DNA from: Membranipora membranacea
Lineage: Eukaryota > Bryozoa > Gymnolaemata > Cheilostomatida > Membraniporidae
Direction: 5' to 3'
DNA length: 64,000 nt
Assembly: GCA_914767715.1 (NCBI GenBank)
Contig: OU612070.1
Location: forward strand, 17,007,501 to 17,071,500
Shown here: positions 23,701-35,800 of the stretch, piece after piece
How the letters are laid out: each line of letters starts with the position of its first letter
Position numbering within the stretch: the stretch's first letter is position 1
Position numbers and translations under genes: made by a program
Notes under the pieces: model-generated
Databases searched by the model: none
The model's input: the letters and a program-made list of their open reading frames with translations, nothing else
Told to the model about the DNA's origin: nothing

Positions 23701-26700
23701 AGAACAATATGTCTACAAAACAGCTGTGCTAAATTTGGACACAAGCAGCGACTAAAATGCTGTTACAGCTATCTGCAGATTTAGACCAAACACTCACTGG
23801 CATAAAAACAATTTGATTTCTCTCCGCATCGTATTTCAAAAATTCACATTTTAAGTATTCTTTGCCATTAGCCAATGCTTTGGCTCTGATTATTTCATTT
23901 GTGGAGAGACTCCACCCATCCAATCAGAACCAACATAATGGCTTCGCTGCCGTACACTTACAGAAAGCTCTAGACTCATACTCTCCGATCTGAAGGGACT
24001 TCCAGTCCGTGTCCGGAGAATCTACATCTGTCTGACTTCTCATTATGTTTATTCTCCAATTTTCCTGTACCTGGTCATCAAAAACAAGAACATTCCTTAA
24101 TCCAAGCAAATCATGGCTGTGTGTGCGTAGGCCAATCGATCTTTATCAGCCAACTGAATGGCCAGTTTAGGCTTTTGATGTAGATCCCCTGTAGATGAAT
24201 TATAAATACTCACTGCTACATGGCATATTTGCCATGCCATGTTGATGATTGGACATCATGATTGCAAAGGATGTATTGTACATACCACGATTCATACGAT
24301 CAGATTAATTTTTTTTAAATATACTGGTTTAATTAATTTGGTTAAAATAATCGAAAATCGAACAATAGGGTCACGTCACAATAAGAAGACAGTGAAGCGT
24401 CCTGTAACTAAACCATTGAGAAGGCCTAGATCAAGTTCAATCCAATTGCCTGCATTCCAGTTTCTCCCCTACACTGGTCATGCCGCAGATGGAGCAACTC
24501 CAAACGCAAGCAAATGGACCAAACATGGTCCAAGAAGACAATAAACATATAAATACTCTAATTGTATGTTTATGGTGAAGACAAACTAACCTGTAGAGCA
24601 CAGTGAGGCATGGTAAGTGTGGCAGGCACTCTAAACTCCAATCCACTGGGCTGACAGAATATAACAGGTGTCAGTAAGCCTTCATCTTCACCCAGCTGCA
24701 AATAAAAAACAACACAACCTCAAAATATAGCTTTTATAAAGATTAAATATTTTCTCAGAAATTATTACTGGATTTAAAAAATGGAATCAAATTAAACCAG
24801 CAATTAATGATGATACTGAACAAATCATATAGGATTATATAGATTATGTTCTATAAGATTCAACTAGCAGCACCCGAGACTAGAACATTTTTCTAAACAA
24901 ACATGAGGGAGGGGACTTATCTATGGTTCAATGAGTTGCGAGACACAATTCATTAGTTACGAAAAGTACATATAGTAGTGGGAAACTTGTGTATATCTAT
25001 CAAGAGCCAATTCATCTGGGAATTTAGGAAGTGGTCGATAAATTAAACAGGCCGATTAAATCAATTGAGTATGATATACATGAGAGTGTACCACTGACAA
25101 ACGAGCAACATATATTTGCTCCACCCAGCTGAACAAGAACATAACATAGATTGATGGTGGATAATGTGATATGTTCACAAATTGCTCCCGCCTACATTAT
25201 TGTTGCATCAACCTTGCATCATGAGAAGTATTCAACAAATAGTGACTTCATAGGCGAGTCTGGTTGTATTAACCTAATAGACAGTTTTCTGAGCTCTTAT
25301 TTATGCCTCAATACGGAGTTGTCCTCTCTCCATTTGGTACTTTTAACCCACGCCGCAAAGGAGAAACCTGCTGAAAGAGGGTTATTTGAAAACCGCTTAT
25401 GGTAGGATCAAAAAGATTTTTGATTCAGTCTGCACATTCAACATTCAAGCCTCCAATGATTTGGAAACCCTGTCCCACAGGGCTTCCAAATCATTGGAGG
25501 CTTGAATGTTGATAAATCTTTGTTTTAGTGACGAAAATCATGAAAAATTCTGCCAAATTGTCCGCAAAACAGGCAGAAAATGCTATAATTGACTATCGAA
25601 ATACTAAAATTATTTCCCAAACTATGTCCATATGAGTTTTCAATGTTGCAGATTCTGAATCAAAAATCATTTTTATTCTAACACAAGCGGTTTTCAAGAT
25701 AACCCTCTTTTCAGCACGTTTTCCTATGCGGCGTGGGTTAAAAGTACCAAACTGGAGATAGGACAGCTCCGAATTGAGGCCTAAATCAGAGCTCAGAAAA
25801 CTGTCTATTAATTAGAGAAGCGCCCTCCCAGGATTCAGGAATACAAATTTCTTCACTGATGATGTCATCAGCTAGATGGAATTGCGACCCATCCCTGACA
25901 GGTGACGGCAAGTCAAAAATGAGTTATATATGGTCGAGCCACTTCTCAATTATTGCTGCGGAAAGAAATATCTGCAGGGGTCATTGCATTCAGATCCATA
26001 TGCACTTGCGCCTAATATATACTTTTTGTATATCACCAGATGTAAGATATTTGGTATAAATTTGATTCAAAATAATCAACAATGCTCCAGAAAATGTCAG
26101 AAAATAGTTAGTCGCAACTTACTATGAACTTTTAAATAAAAAGAAAAATAAAATGATTTTAAATAAGTGCATAAAACAATTTGAGTATTTCAAATGTGTA
26201 GTTAAAGTTCAATAGTAGTTCAAAATGAAATAATCACCTGAGGAAGATGCGTGGGATCAAATGAGACTCCGAGGATAATTTCTGTTTTCTCACTAAGTGC
26301 GTTGGGTGGGATTGAGAGCTTAACTCCACTATCGAGAGTTATCTCCCCTCCAGCATGACCGATAACTGCAGTCTTATATGTGTTGAGCAGGGAAGTGTTA
26401 ATTGTTGTCCCAACGATGCTGGCTGTAAAGAAAAAAAGGTATGTCAAGGCACATTTCATTCTGTGACAGATTGGCTTAATCTAGACCAAGTTGGTCCATT
26501 TGCCTGCATTCGGAGTTGCTCCCGATCCACGGCTCACGCCGCATGACCAGTGGAAGGGAGCAACTGGAACGCAGGCTTATTCCAACAACAACATTTAAAG
26601 GCTTTGATGTCAATTGGAGAAGATAAGAGGGAAATAAAGAAATAATAAACTATGTTAGCAAAATGAAAAGAGATTCTTGAATTTTTGAAACCTCAAACGA

Positions 26701-29700
26701 CTCGTGATTTTTTCTGTTGATCAGCTCACAGCCATTGACCAGCGTGGTCAAACAGGTTTAACCTTTATATAGGAGTTTGGAGCGCCCCCCAAAAGTTTGA
26801 GTTTATTAGTATACATCAATCTGTGTTTATTGTCAACAGCGTCAAGCTCATTCTGGCTACGAATTGCAACCATACTCAAAGGATAACAACTTGTGTGTTT
26901 GGATAAGTTTTAATTTCAAGACTGTGAACTTGGTCCATCATATATTATAAGGTCATAGCTAAGCATTAATATGCAAAACATAAAAATCTAAAACTAGTCT
27001 AATTTAAGCATAGACTTATAGACATATACACCTGAGTATATTGAGTCTATATTGTCAAGCGTCAAGCAGATAAAACTTAGTACCTGAATGCATAATGCCA
27101 GCTGCAGACGTCATGTGACGAAGCTTGACGTCACCATCATGGTGGTGATGATGTACTAAGATCAGAATAATTTGAAGTTAGCCCAAGGATCCTTGGTTAG
27201 CCCAATATTATAGAACAACAAACAAGATTGATTGATGGATTCTGCCACAATCAAATTGAGTGCAACATTTTAAATTCGGAGACCCAAGGACGGCTACATC
27301 GTGGCATGACAAATTAAATTATATTAAGCTATTTGGAGTTTTGGAGACATGAACATAATCATCTCTTGAGGCGAACTTTCGCAATAAAGGCAGGAAAGAC
27401 TCTGATGAGCTTTCAAAGTATTGGACACACAATAGCAAATAAGATGAATTGCAAATGGATAACTCCTGGGTTGATAAAGCCTGTCTTGACAAGTTGAGAA
27501 GGGATGCAAACCTTACATTTGGTGAGCTGTCGCTCAAATCTCTGTTTGACCCTGTTACTGAGCGCTGATAGGGATTTCTTGACTCTCTTACGTCGGCTTG
27601 TTCCGCTGTCTCCGGCAGCATGGTTATTATTCTCATATTCATCGTGTCTATAACCTTCATTCTCTGCGTGAAAAGACGAAGAAAACACTGAAAACCACAT
27701 AATACAGTTACCAGACTTATAATAGAAGGTGACTTATAAAATGATACACGTAGACACAGCTTATATCTGCATCATGTATCTTTTTGTTGGCCATAGATAG
27801 TGACTTGTTAGTGTATATATTGGTCTCTGATTTTTTCATAAGTAGTACTAGGTGTGTGGTGTCACACAATGTGCTTCTATAAAATGCTAGTGACACCCGA
27901 CACCCGCTTGGCAGTGTCGCTTGGTTATTTAAGCTAGCCAGGGCCAGGATTAAGAGTACCACACAGGATGTAGTTCGAGTGATCAGACCATACACAAAAC
28001 TTTTTTTTTGGCTATGGATCAGACATATCTTACAAGGATTTGTGGTCCTACATTATCTAACACCCACCAACTTGTTTGAAGGACGACCCAAAAGTACATA
28101 TTAACAACTGTCGAAGCTCTCAGACAGTTGCCGATAAGATAATCTTACAGTGCAATGTCTGGAATTCCCAGCGAGATCAGAAATATAAACTGTCCTGACA
28201 CTCCTGGGAATCAAGTTGCAGTTTGAGAGAAACGCATATGCAATTATCTAACAGCTTCCTACACCCACCATAAGACAGTACGGGCTCCAAACCGGATATA
28301 TGTATATCATCTAGCGATGCCGCTGTCATAACTGATTCATCCAATCCATGGCTTGTATCTGCAAATAGACATTGACATCAATGTACATATATGGTGACTA
28401 CCTATCCCTAGTATCAATTCTTGATCATGGGGGTGGGGAAGGACTGACGTCAGAGGAAGGAATAAAAATCTACACAATCTGACCTCGGCGTCAATGTTAA
28501 CTTGAGAAGACTACTACTGACGTCAAAAGAATTGGTAAACTGACTGTGGTGAAACCTCTGTCTTTTGTAGGTTTCTTGTGATCTCTAATGTCTCTGGTAT
28601 ATTAGTAATGGAGGTATGTGAAGTGTGGTGTGGGCACAGATTAACTTGCTCTAATCCTTTCTTTTAATTTAAGATTAAATTTTCTGTGTTGAATCAGAAA
28701 ATTTGAAATACAAGATGTTATCAGTTATTGACTACTTTCATCTAAGAATAATATCCAGGGACCATCTTGTGCACGGAACCATATAATTATGATCGCATCA
28801 GTAAGCCATCAAACATTTCAAAAGTGCATGACAGTTAGGTAACAAATTAAATTCACCGTCTACAAGCTCTAGAAAATTCTCGGGTAGGTTATTTTGGCAG
28901 TGGATACTTTTTGACACTGCATCTTGGCTGCTATCACCACGCGTTGACACTCTTGTTCTTGAAATGGGACATTCTTTAACATACCAACAACCTCAAGCCC
29001 TTAACAATAATGAATATATTAATAAATTATATTCTATTTCGATTGGTAAATCAGATTTGAAAACTATTAAAAGCCAATCAAAAAATATATAACATTGCAA
29101 AAAAGATGGTTATAATTGGTTGATTCCGGATTTTAAATGTGTCAGTGAAGCTGATCTACTCATCCTGCGAGAAGTTTGAGTTCTGTTCTTTGACCGATCA
29201 TTATGCAAATTGGAAACCTCAAAAATTGCTGGCAAATCTTCATTTTATCAATAATAGATATGTTTTGATGCACACATAGATTGCAGAGGCAAAGATTATA
29301 AATACTTCATTGTTGCAGGATCGTTTATATAGACTGTTGGAAAAGGGCGAGTCTATGCAACAAGGACCTATCTTTGAATGTATAACCTACCAATCCAGGA
29401 CCTATTGTTGTGAAAATTACCAACTCATCCGGGATTTTTAATTGGCCAATAATTAGTTTGAGGGCTCAAACTGTGGCGGGATAGCTGGTAGAGGCATTTC
29501 ATTATCAAACATTTGGTGGCGAAGCGGTTGATAATGAAATGCCTGTTCCAGCTATCCCGCCACAGTTTGCCACAGTTTGAGCGCATAAACTAGCCAATCA
29601 TTTCTGTGTCTGTGATGTCCCTATGCATGGGTATTATAAAGAGAATGCATGCATGAGATCTCACCTGCGTCAAAACTTCCTGTCGTAGGTAAAGGTGTAT

Positions 29701-32700
29701 ATGTCACCTCTTCTTCCTTTAGAATCTGTATATGACGGGCGAGCACTGACTTCACAACCAAACTATCATCAGGGGACAACTCCCCAAATAAAAATAATTT
29801 CTGCAGATCTCCCTTACTGTCAGTAAAACTAGCTGTGATTTGCTGTGATTTCCCATGTAAGCTGTAACAAAATCAAAATGGATTCGTTAAAGAAATGATT
29901 CTACAAGAACATGGAGGCCGGTTGTCTACAGCCAAAGAATTTTTACAGATTTCATTGTTATGTTTTCAAGAGTGCAATAAATATTCAACCCAGAAGTTTC
30001 ACGCCCTGTAGGCAAATAGGATAACATTGGAATTAACCTGATCATGCATCACAGCTAAAAAATTAGAACAAATCGACTGCGACACAACAATTTAATTATG
30101 TTACAGGGTCCTATCATTTATCTCCCTCTACTTCACTGGTTAATGCACATTAATCACACAGGTACACAAGCCAATCAGATAATAATAGGATGAGACAAAA
30201 CTGTAAGTGTGATGACCTAACATGATCTATCATTCGTCTGCAAAGAATGGGTTATGTACAAGTGGACAAAGATACACCCTACAATTTTCAATTATAAATA
30301 CATCACTCTCTCTGCAGCAAAGTGTTTTAGCGACAATCAAATTGTGACATCTCGGAACAAGTTATAATTTAGCCTCAATTGAATACAGATAGTGACAGTG
30401 CCGTTACTGTTAGGTTATCTAGAATCGCTTGATTAAGACCATAATTTTTCCAACGACCAGCCTAATAGAGCAGTAGGGATTGGCTGGTATAAAGTAGCTA
30501 TTCTAAAGAAGTCAAAGACTACCCAAAGACCTGCATGTTATAGTCAGGCAGTTTCTTATGCTGAAGTTGTGTCAGATTTGCATGGTAAAAAAATGGATGC
30601 CCTTCTTGGTATGGATTATTGATGGTGGAAAGAGTGCCTCCCATAAGGGAAGGTAACTCTAATTCACGGCATTATGATGTCACAGTCTGACACAACTTTA
30701 TCATAAGTAACTACCTGACTATAACATGCATTGGTCTTTGGGTATATTGTTTTTAGGAGTATCAGTGGGCAGGAGAAATCTTCATTGATGTGTAAAGATA
30801 TAGAGCTTTCCCATTTAAGTCTCAGACCATTTATCTTAACCTCAGTTTTGGCACATGTTTGTGTGTAGGCGATACAAGATGTTCATTTTATTGCCAAAAT
30901 AGAATGTTGTGACTATCTCTGAACCTAGCAACACATTGACATTGCTATGTCAATACTGGCAGCTCCTATGTTTTGACTTTAATCGTCCAGGCTTGCAAAT
31001 AAAAAGAGCAATATATCTTAAAATCTTAAAAACAAACCTAATGTTATCTCCTAGCAAATCTCACAACCAAATGGTAGCAATTTCATAGCCACATTGCTTG
31101 TTTTTGAGAGGCTTTGAGCATATACGAAGCCTTAGATATTGGTAATATCAGTGTTTATGACTGCCATGGCTATAGCAGAGACTATAGATAATCTACATCT
31201 ATAGTCTTTGGCTTTACTATCATTCAATTATCGCTACAACATTCATCAGCTAGTACCTGCCAGGGCTGGACCTTTCATTTACCAGCGTCAAAATATTCCA
31301 AACTCAGTGACGGACCTAGCTTATGAGGTGAGGGCCCATGTCCTTGATATTGAACCATTTATTTACATTCAAATCCTGTTTAAAGGTACCGGGTAAGCAG
31401 GATGTTTTGACTTCATCAGAAATCAAACACACATCCTCTTTTTTGTGAATATATTTACCTTGTACAAATAGTTATGAACTTCCGTGAATGGCATCAAATA
31501 ACAAGAGTTGAAAACTGAAACTATCTAGAGATTATCCTCATAAATGTGTTCTCCCCCACAAACTTTGGTGGGTTAAATTCCATAATTGCGTCGCAAAATA
31601 TTGCATGGGTGGGGGGCGGTCGTAATAGCCATGGAGTAACTGCAAAATGAGATAAGGTTTTCCTTTGTCTCCACCTACCCGCTGTCAGATAGTGTGGACA
31701 TGTCAGTCATATCATACACTCCACTCTCCCCAGCGCTCCTGTTACCACCTCCATTACTGCTTGCCGACTTCTTCAATCGACACGGCAGCGAATTAATCTG
31801 AGATATGGGCTTCTTATCTGTACCGCGAGATAAAAAAATTCCAATTTTTACATTTTAATGTGGTTGTGTCAGGAGTTGTCCCCCATAGAGGGGTTGTTGA
31901 ACAGATGGGACTATGACTCTGCAACTTTTTGACTATAGCTGTAACAATGTACACCAAATGAACCACTAATTGCTTGTTCTCTCAGCGATTTCCAGGTTCC
32001 AATCAGGTATGAGCAACAACTCTGTTTTGCTTCTTTCAGAGTTACAGCCTGTTTTAATAAATATAGATAGATTAATATGAGTTTATATATTGTTTTGTGA
32101 CATTGCTGGGCCTGCAAAGGCCATTCGCCGATAATTTTTTATTATCAAATCACTCGTATTACCATAGAAGGGAGGCACACCAGTAATTTTCTTATCTGAT
32201 GGTTTTTTTTAAAACAAAATCTCAATGAGCTTCATTTTACAATTTGCTACAGCATGGATGTCATGTTCAGTTCAAGGCATGGCAGTCTGTCAATTTTCCT
32301 AGCGTACCTCACACATAACATACTTCTGCTTAGCCATATAACTCCCTCAATTTAGGTTATCAAAATAGAATGTCAAAAAACAAGGTGCTACTTATATAAT
32401 ATTATACATAATAAGGAGGTATCATGGTGGCAAGTAACAAGACCGTGCCTCAAAACCGTTTAGCCAAATTGAATTGCCTGGATGAAATTGCTAGTTTGTC
32501 GAACTGCATTTGCAAGCGCAACCCATTGCAGACCGAATTGTTGCTGATCATGGTTCTTTTGCATTTTTTAAAGGATACTATATTTATTGAGGAAACATCT
32601 CATAAAAAGTGATAGTGCAATTTATCGAGCACTTATTTAGCACTCGTAGCTAGTACTTTGCTCGGTCACACCTATTCCCCCATGGGAAAACAATGGTAAA

Positions 32701-32890
32701 ACCTGGGAAAACTATGGGAAAATTAGTTAGAAAACTTACTGTTACCATCTGGGCAGCCTCTCATTATCTCCATCTGCTGCTGTAAGTCTCCTGCCTCTTT
32801 TCTCTTCCTTATGTAACAGTAGATAAGTATGGGTACAGCCACAAGAATAGTCAGTCCAAATAGAACACCGAGAACCACTACGGCAGTTAC
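20748..32890 (-). CDS. UNC5-family receptor: transmembrane, ZU5, UPA and death domain (13 exons; 5' end unresolved)
   Basis: Exons in transcription order: 32740-32890, 31679-31817, 29665-29861, 28269-28358, 27517-27687, 26238-26422, 24591-24695, 23962-24070, 23065-23243, 22486-22593, 21939-22109, 21415-21573, 20748-20942 (stop). All junctions keep frame (about 652 aa). The first exon encodes a membrane helix (VVVLGVLFGLTILVAVPIL) followed by a basic stop-transfer stretch (YIRKRK). A low-complexity linker and basic patch (SRRKRVKK) precede the ZU5 domain (GHAGGEITLDSGVKLSIPP; ATLTMPHCALQ), the UPA domain (about residues 350-480) and a death domain (GNDWRKFAEEIGLSHY, then SPTKELLKIWEEK). This order is that of netrin receptors UNC5 and of UNC5CL, which act in axon/cell guidance and death or NF-kB signalling. 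I could not find Ig or thrombospondin exons upstream, so either they are missed or the protein is UNC5CL-like. Confidence 0.88.
24426..24536. mobile_element. MITE-like element, family F2, copy B
   Basis: CTAGATCAAGTTCAATCCAA at the left and AATGGACCAAACATGGTCCA at the right form terminal inverted repeats. The interior (GCCTGCATTCCAG; GGAGCAACTCC) matches the other F2 copies. It is intronic in the UNC5-like gene. Confidence 0.8.
25275..25812. mobile_element. Large foldback element, about 540 bp, with nested hairpin
   Basis: The left arm, about 25275-25424 (TAATAGACAGTTTTCTGAGC through GGTACTTTTAACCCACGCCG to TTTTTGATTCAG), is repeated in reverse complement at about 25655-25812 with scattered differences. 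Between them lies a second perfect-looking hairpin, 25443-25510 (ATTCAAGCCTCCAATGATTT and complement around a CCC..GGG loop). No transposase frame is present. It is intronic between ZU5-coding exons. Confidence 0.85.
26481..26582. mobile_element. MITE-like element, family F2, copy C
   Basis: CTAGACCAAGTTGGTCCATT begins the left terminal repeat. GGAGTTGCTCCC and GGGAGCAACTGGAACGCAGG form the internal inverted pair. The outer right repeat is missing or truncated. It lies about 60 bp upstream of the acceptor side of the ZU5 exon. Confidence 0.75.
29455..29592. mobile_element. Foldback element, family F1, full copy
   Basis: AGTTTGAGGGCTCAAACTGT and its end ACAGTTTGAGCGCATAAACT are near-complementary termini. 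The arms continue with GGCGGGATAGCTGG and CATTTCATTATCAA in perfect inverted copies. The outermost bases are TA on both sides, compatible with a TA target. It lies in a receptor intron near the 29665 exon. Confidence 0.85.
30520..30744. mobile_element. MITE-like element, family F3, full copy
   Basis: TACCCAAAGACCTGCATGTT at the left is matched by ATAACATGCATTGGTCTTTG and GGTA at the right. The inverted repeats extend some 60 bp to TGTGTCAGA/TCTGACACA. A TA at each end fits a Tc1/mariner-type target duplication. No ORF is present. It lies in an intron of the UNC5-like gene. Confidence 0.85.
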
Positions 32891-35800
32891 CTGATAAAAC
32901 AGTAATGGAACAGTTAGAGTTTACCTACAGTGTTATTTATGCAAGGCTAACTGTAAACCTCAGTTAATCTGGGCTTGATATTAGAACTTCTTAGAAATTG
33001 AGATCAATCAATTAAAATACAGGCATCTCCTGGGAATCAATCTCCGAATGAATATATGACACCCTTGTCCAGGTTTCCCTCTATTTATTTCCGATCCCGC
33101 AAGTCAAAGTGACAACGCAAGTGAACTGTCACATTTGAAAGACACCGCGACCAACCGAGAACGATCGATCGACCACTCTTTCAAACAGTTGTGGTAATTG
33201 GAGAGATAATTAAGTAAGGTCGCGTTTACACACTCTGAGATTGATGGATGGAGTGATTGGTGATCCAGATCTTGACCGCCATGATAACAATAGGGAATTT
33301 CTAGCATTCCTAGATTAGGCTGACTACAAAGGAAGCCTTCTAAGTGCCGAAGTAGGTGTAACCAATTCTGCTAATAATCCCGCTCCACCCAAAGGCATAT
33401 TAGTGCAACATGGTGTAAGACTGAATGTGGTACCTCATGTGAAATATGTTATACTCCCTCTACTTTGCATATAAATGGGATGGTAAACTAGAGCTGCTGC
33501 GGGAATTATTAGATGACATTCACCGTTTACAAACTTTGTTAACTCAACTGACTATAATGGCTGAAAATCAGCCTTGGTAATTTGTGTTTGAACCCCTCAA
33601 ACTTTCACCCCCAACCCGACTTCACCCCAAACCTGAATTTAAACCCCCCCCCCCCACCCGGCCCAGGAGAGCTATAGTGGACAATCAACATATTGGGTCC
33701 GATGGATTGGTACGTCAAGAAAATACTAGTTAGTTTTTAGCCATGTTCAATTGAAGTGGATGTTGATAAAGACTTCCATCTCCCAATAGCGCACACCCCT
33801 GCCATGGTATGTTGTTCACAATAAGCAGAACTATTCCATTGATACTCTCTCCCACCAGTAACATACAGTGGGATAATGTATGTAAATTTACCAGGTTTGA
33901 GGAATCCATTGTTTTTCTGTCAGAGATAGAGAGACCGTGATTATGTTTTTACAATGAGCCTTTCATGGGGTCACGTTTACTATTCTGTCTTCAAAGAGTG
34001 GCACACCTGCAAAAGATGAGACGATGTCATTAACTCTTAATCCGCTTTTGGGTTATTGTTCAATAACCCTTGATTGGTAAAAGCAGAGGTCAAAATTCAA
34101 GTAGTAGGGTCAGTTCATTGGTCAAGGCGTCAAGATCTCCCATTTTGCCCACATCCTAGTCTAGGAGATCGGTTTCAGAATGATCAGACCCATGATTTTT
34201 GTGGTATCCATATTTAGGCATGTTTGCATCGAGAGGAAATCACTAACAATGCTTTCTCGTCATTATCCATCAAGTTCAATCAAAGGTTTGACAAGTCTGG
34301 AGTCTGGCTTGAAATAGAAAGGAAATTATAAACAAATAAATTTATGCTTTCCTTATCAACCCACAAAAAAATTAACAATGTAGAACTCTTCCAGAAGCCA
34401 TCCACAGGCCTGCAAACAGAGCTAGATGTCAGCGCGTGTAAAAAGAACATCAATACTAAAGCAGTGAATATTTCAACCTGTTTTAAACTAACCGCTTTCT
34501 GACCTTGTCTTGAATGACTGAACATTATCATGAATGAAAAATAGCAGGCTGACGAGTGGGCATAATTAGTCTCAATGCTGATCCTCTTTTTCCTGTACAT
34601 TACCCAATCTAAATCCTACATTATTATAATGCAATATTTAGTCCAGACAAACTTTACCGCAAATCTCCTCTCAATCCGAAGAACCTGTTTTTTTAAGAAA
34701 TGAGACTCTGGGTGATGAATCATTCCTGCTGCACCCAATAGTTATTTCAAATTATCGGAAGATGAGTGGGTTGCCTAAAGGGTAGGTAGGTTCCGCTTGT
34801 GTTTAGGCTGGGTCGAGATGTCCAACAAAATATGAGGAAATTACAGTCCTCTGGATCTGACAGCGGAATGGTTGCCTGGTGGTGGTTTTCTGTGAATCAT
34901 TTACCTTACTTACATAAACCTGGGTCAGTAATACCACTGTATGGAGTATGGTCTAGGTGCGGTTGTCTAGCCAGATCCCCTCCCAAGATCTGGACACAAT
35001 CTCTTTTTGTTCATGGTAGGCCATTTTATTCGGAAAGTAAGAATAATGTACACTCACTTGGTTCGATGTCGGTGTCGGTGTCAAGATAGATCTATCTCCC
35101 GTAGTTGGCAATATCCTCGAGGCTAAGAAAGTTGTCCTTCAGTCTGCAATTAGCTTATGTGCAATGAGTTCACTTGAGATTCGGTTTATCCTTTTTGAAT
35201 CTGCAACAATCATAGATCGGATTGGTTACTTGTTGCTCTAGCTAGACAGTGTGTTTAAAACTCTACCTTACTTCTCTGTTATAAAGTACAGTAACAAGTG
35301 GCAATCACTACTTGGCTATGACTAACACAATCATAAAAAGGCTCAATTGATCGCACTGATCCCTGTAGATCTTTTATTGTATAACAAAAGGATAATAGGC
35401 TCTGATACGCACTTGATCAACACTGCTGTAATTTAGAGCCGCTGACATACGAATAAAACAACACTGCGACAGGGTCGTTATAATAGGCTAGTTGCAATTT
35501 CACTGATGTGAAATGTTTAGTTTGTCAGCAAAGAATGCTGAAAAGGTGTGATTGTTTTCTAATTAAATTACTTTAGGGAAGATAAATGATTGTTATGGAA
35601 TAGTTATTTACTTAGTCTGAGTGAATTAGGATATTAGCAACAAAGTATAGGATAGGAAAGTTAGGTCAGATTTAAATCACTCAGAGTTGTCATAAGATAA
35701 CAACTTTTATGGCCCATTGAGCAATTAGACATGCACTGATACAACTCAGTTTTGGGGAGAACTTCTGCCATTGCAGTAGATTTCAATTAGATGGCCCTGA

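Noticed and set aside
23729-23923. Minus-strand frame between two receptor exons
   Set aside because: The flanking exons (23962-24070 and 23065-23243) already join in frame and give the expected UPA sequence without it.
34280-34600. Signal-peptide-like minus-strand frame upstream of the receptor
   Set aside because: It has a hydrophobic stretch but no good donor in phase with the transmembrane exon, so it was not added to the gene model.
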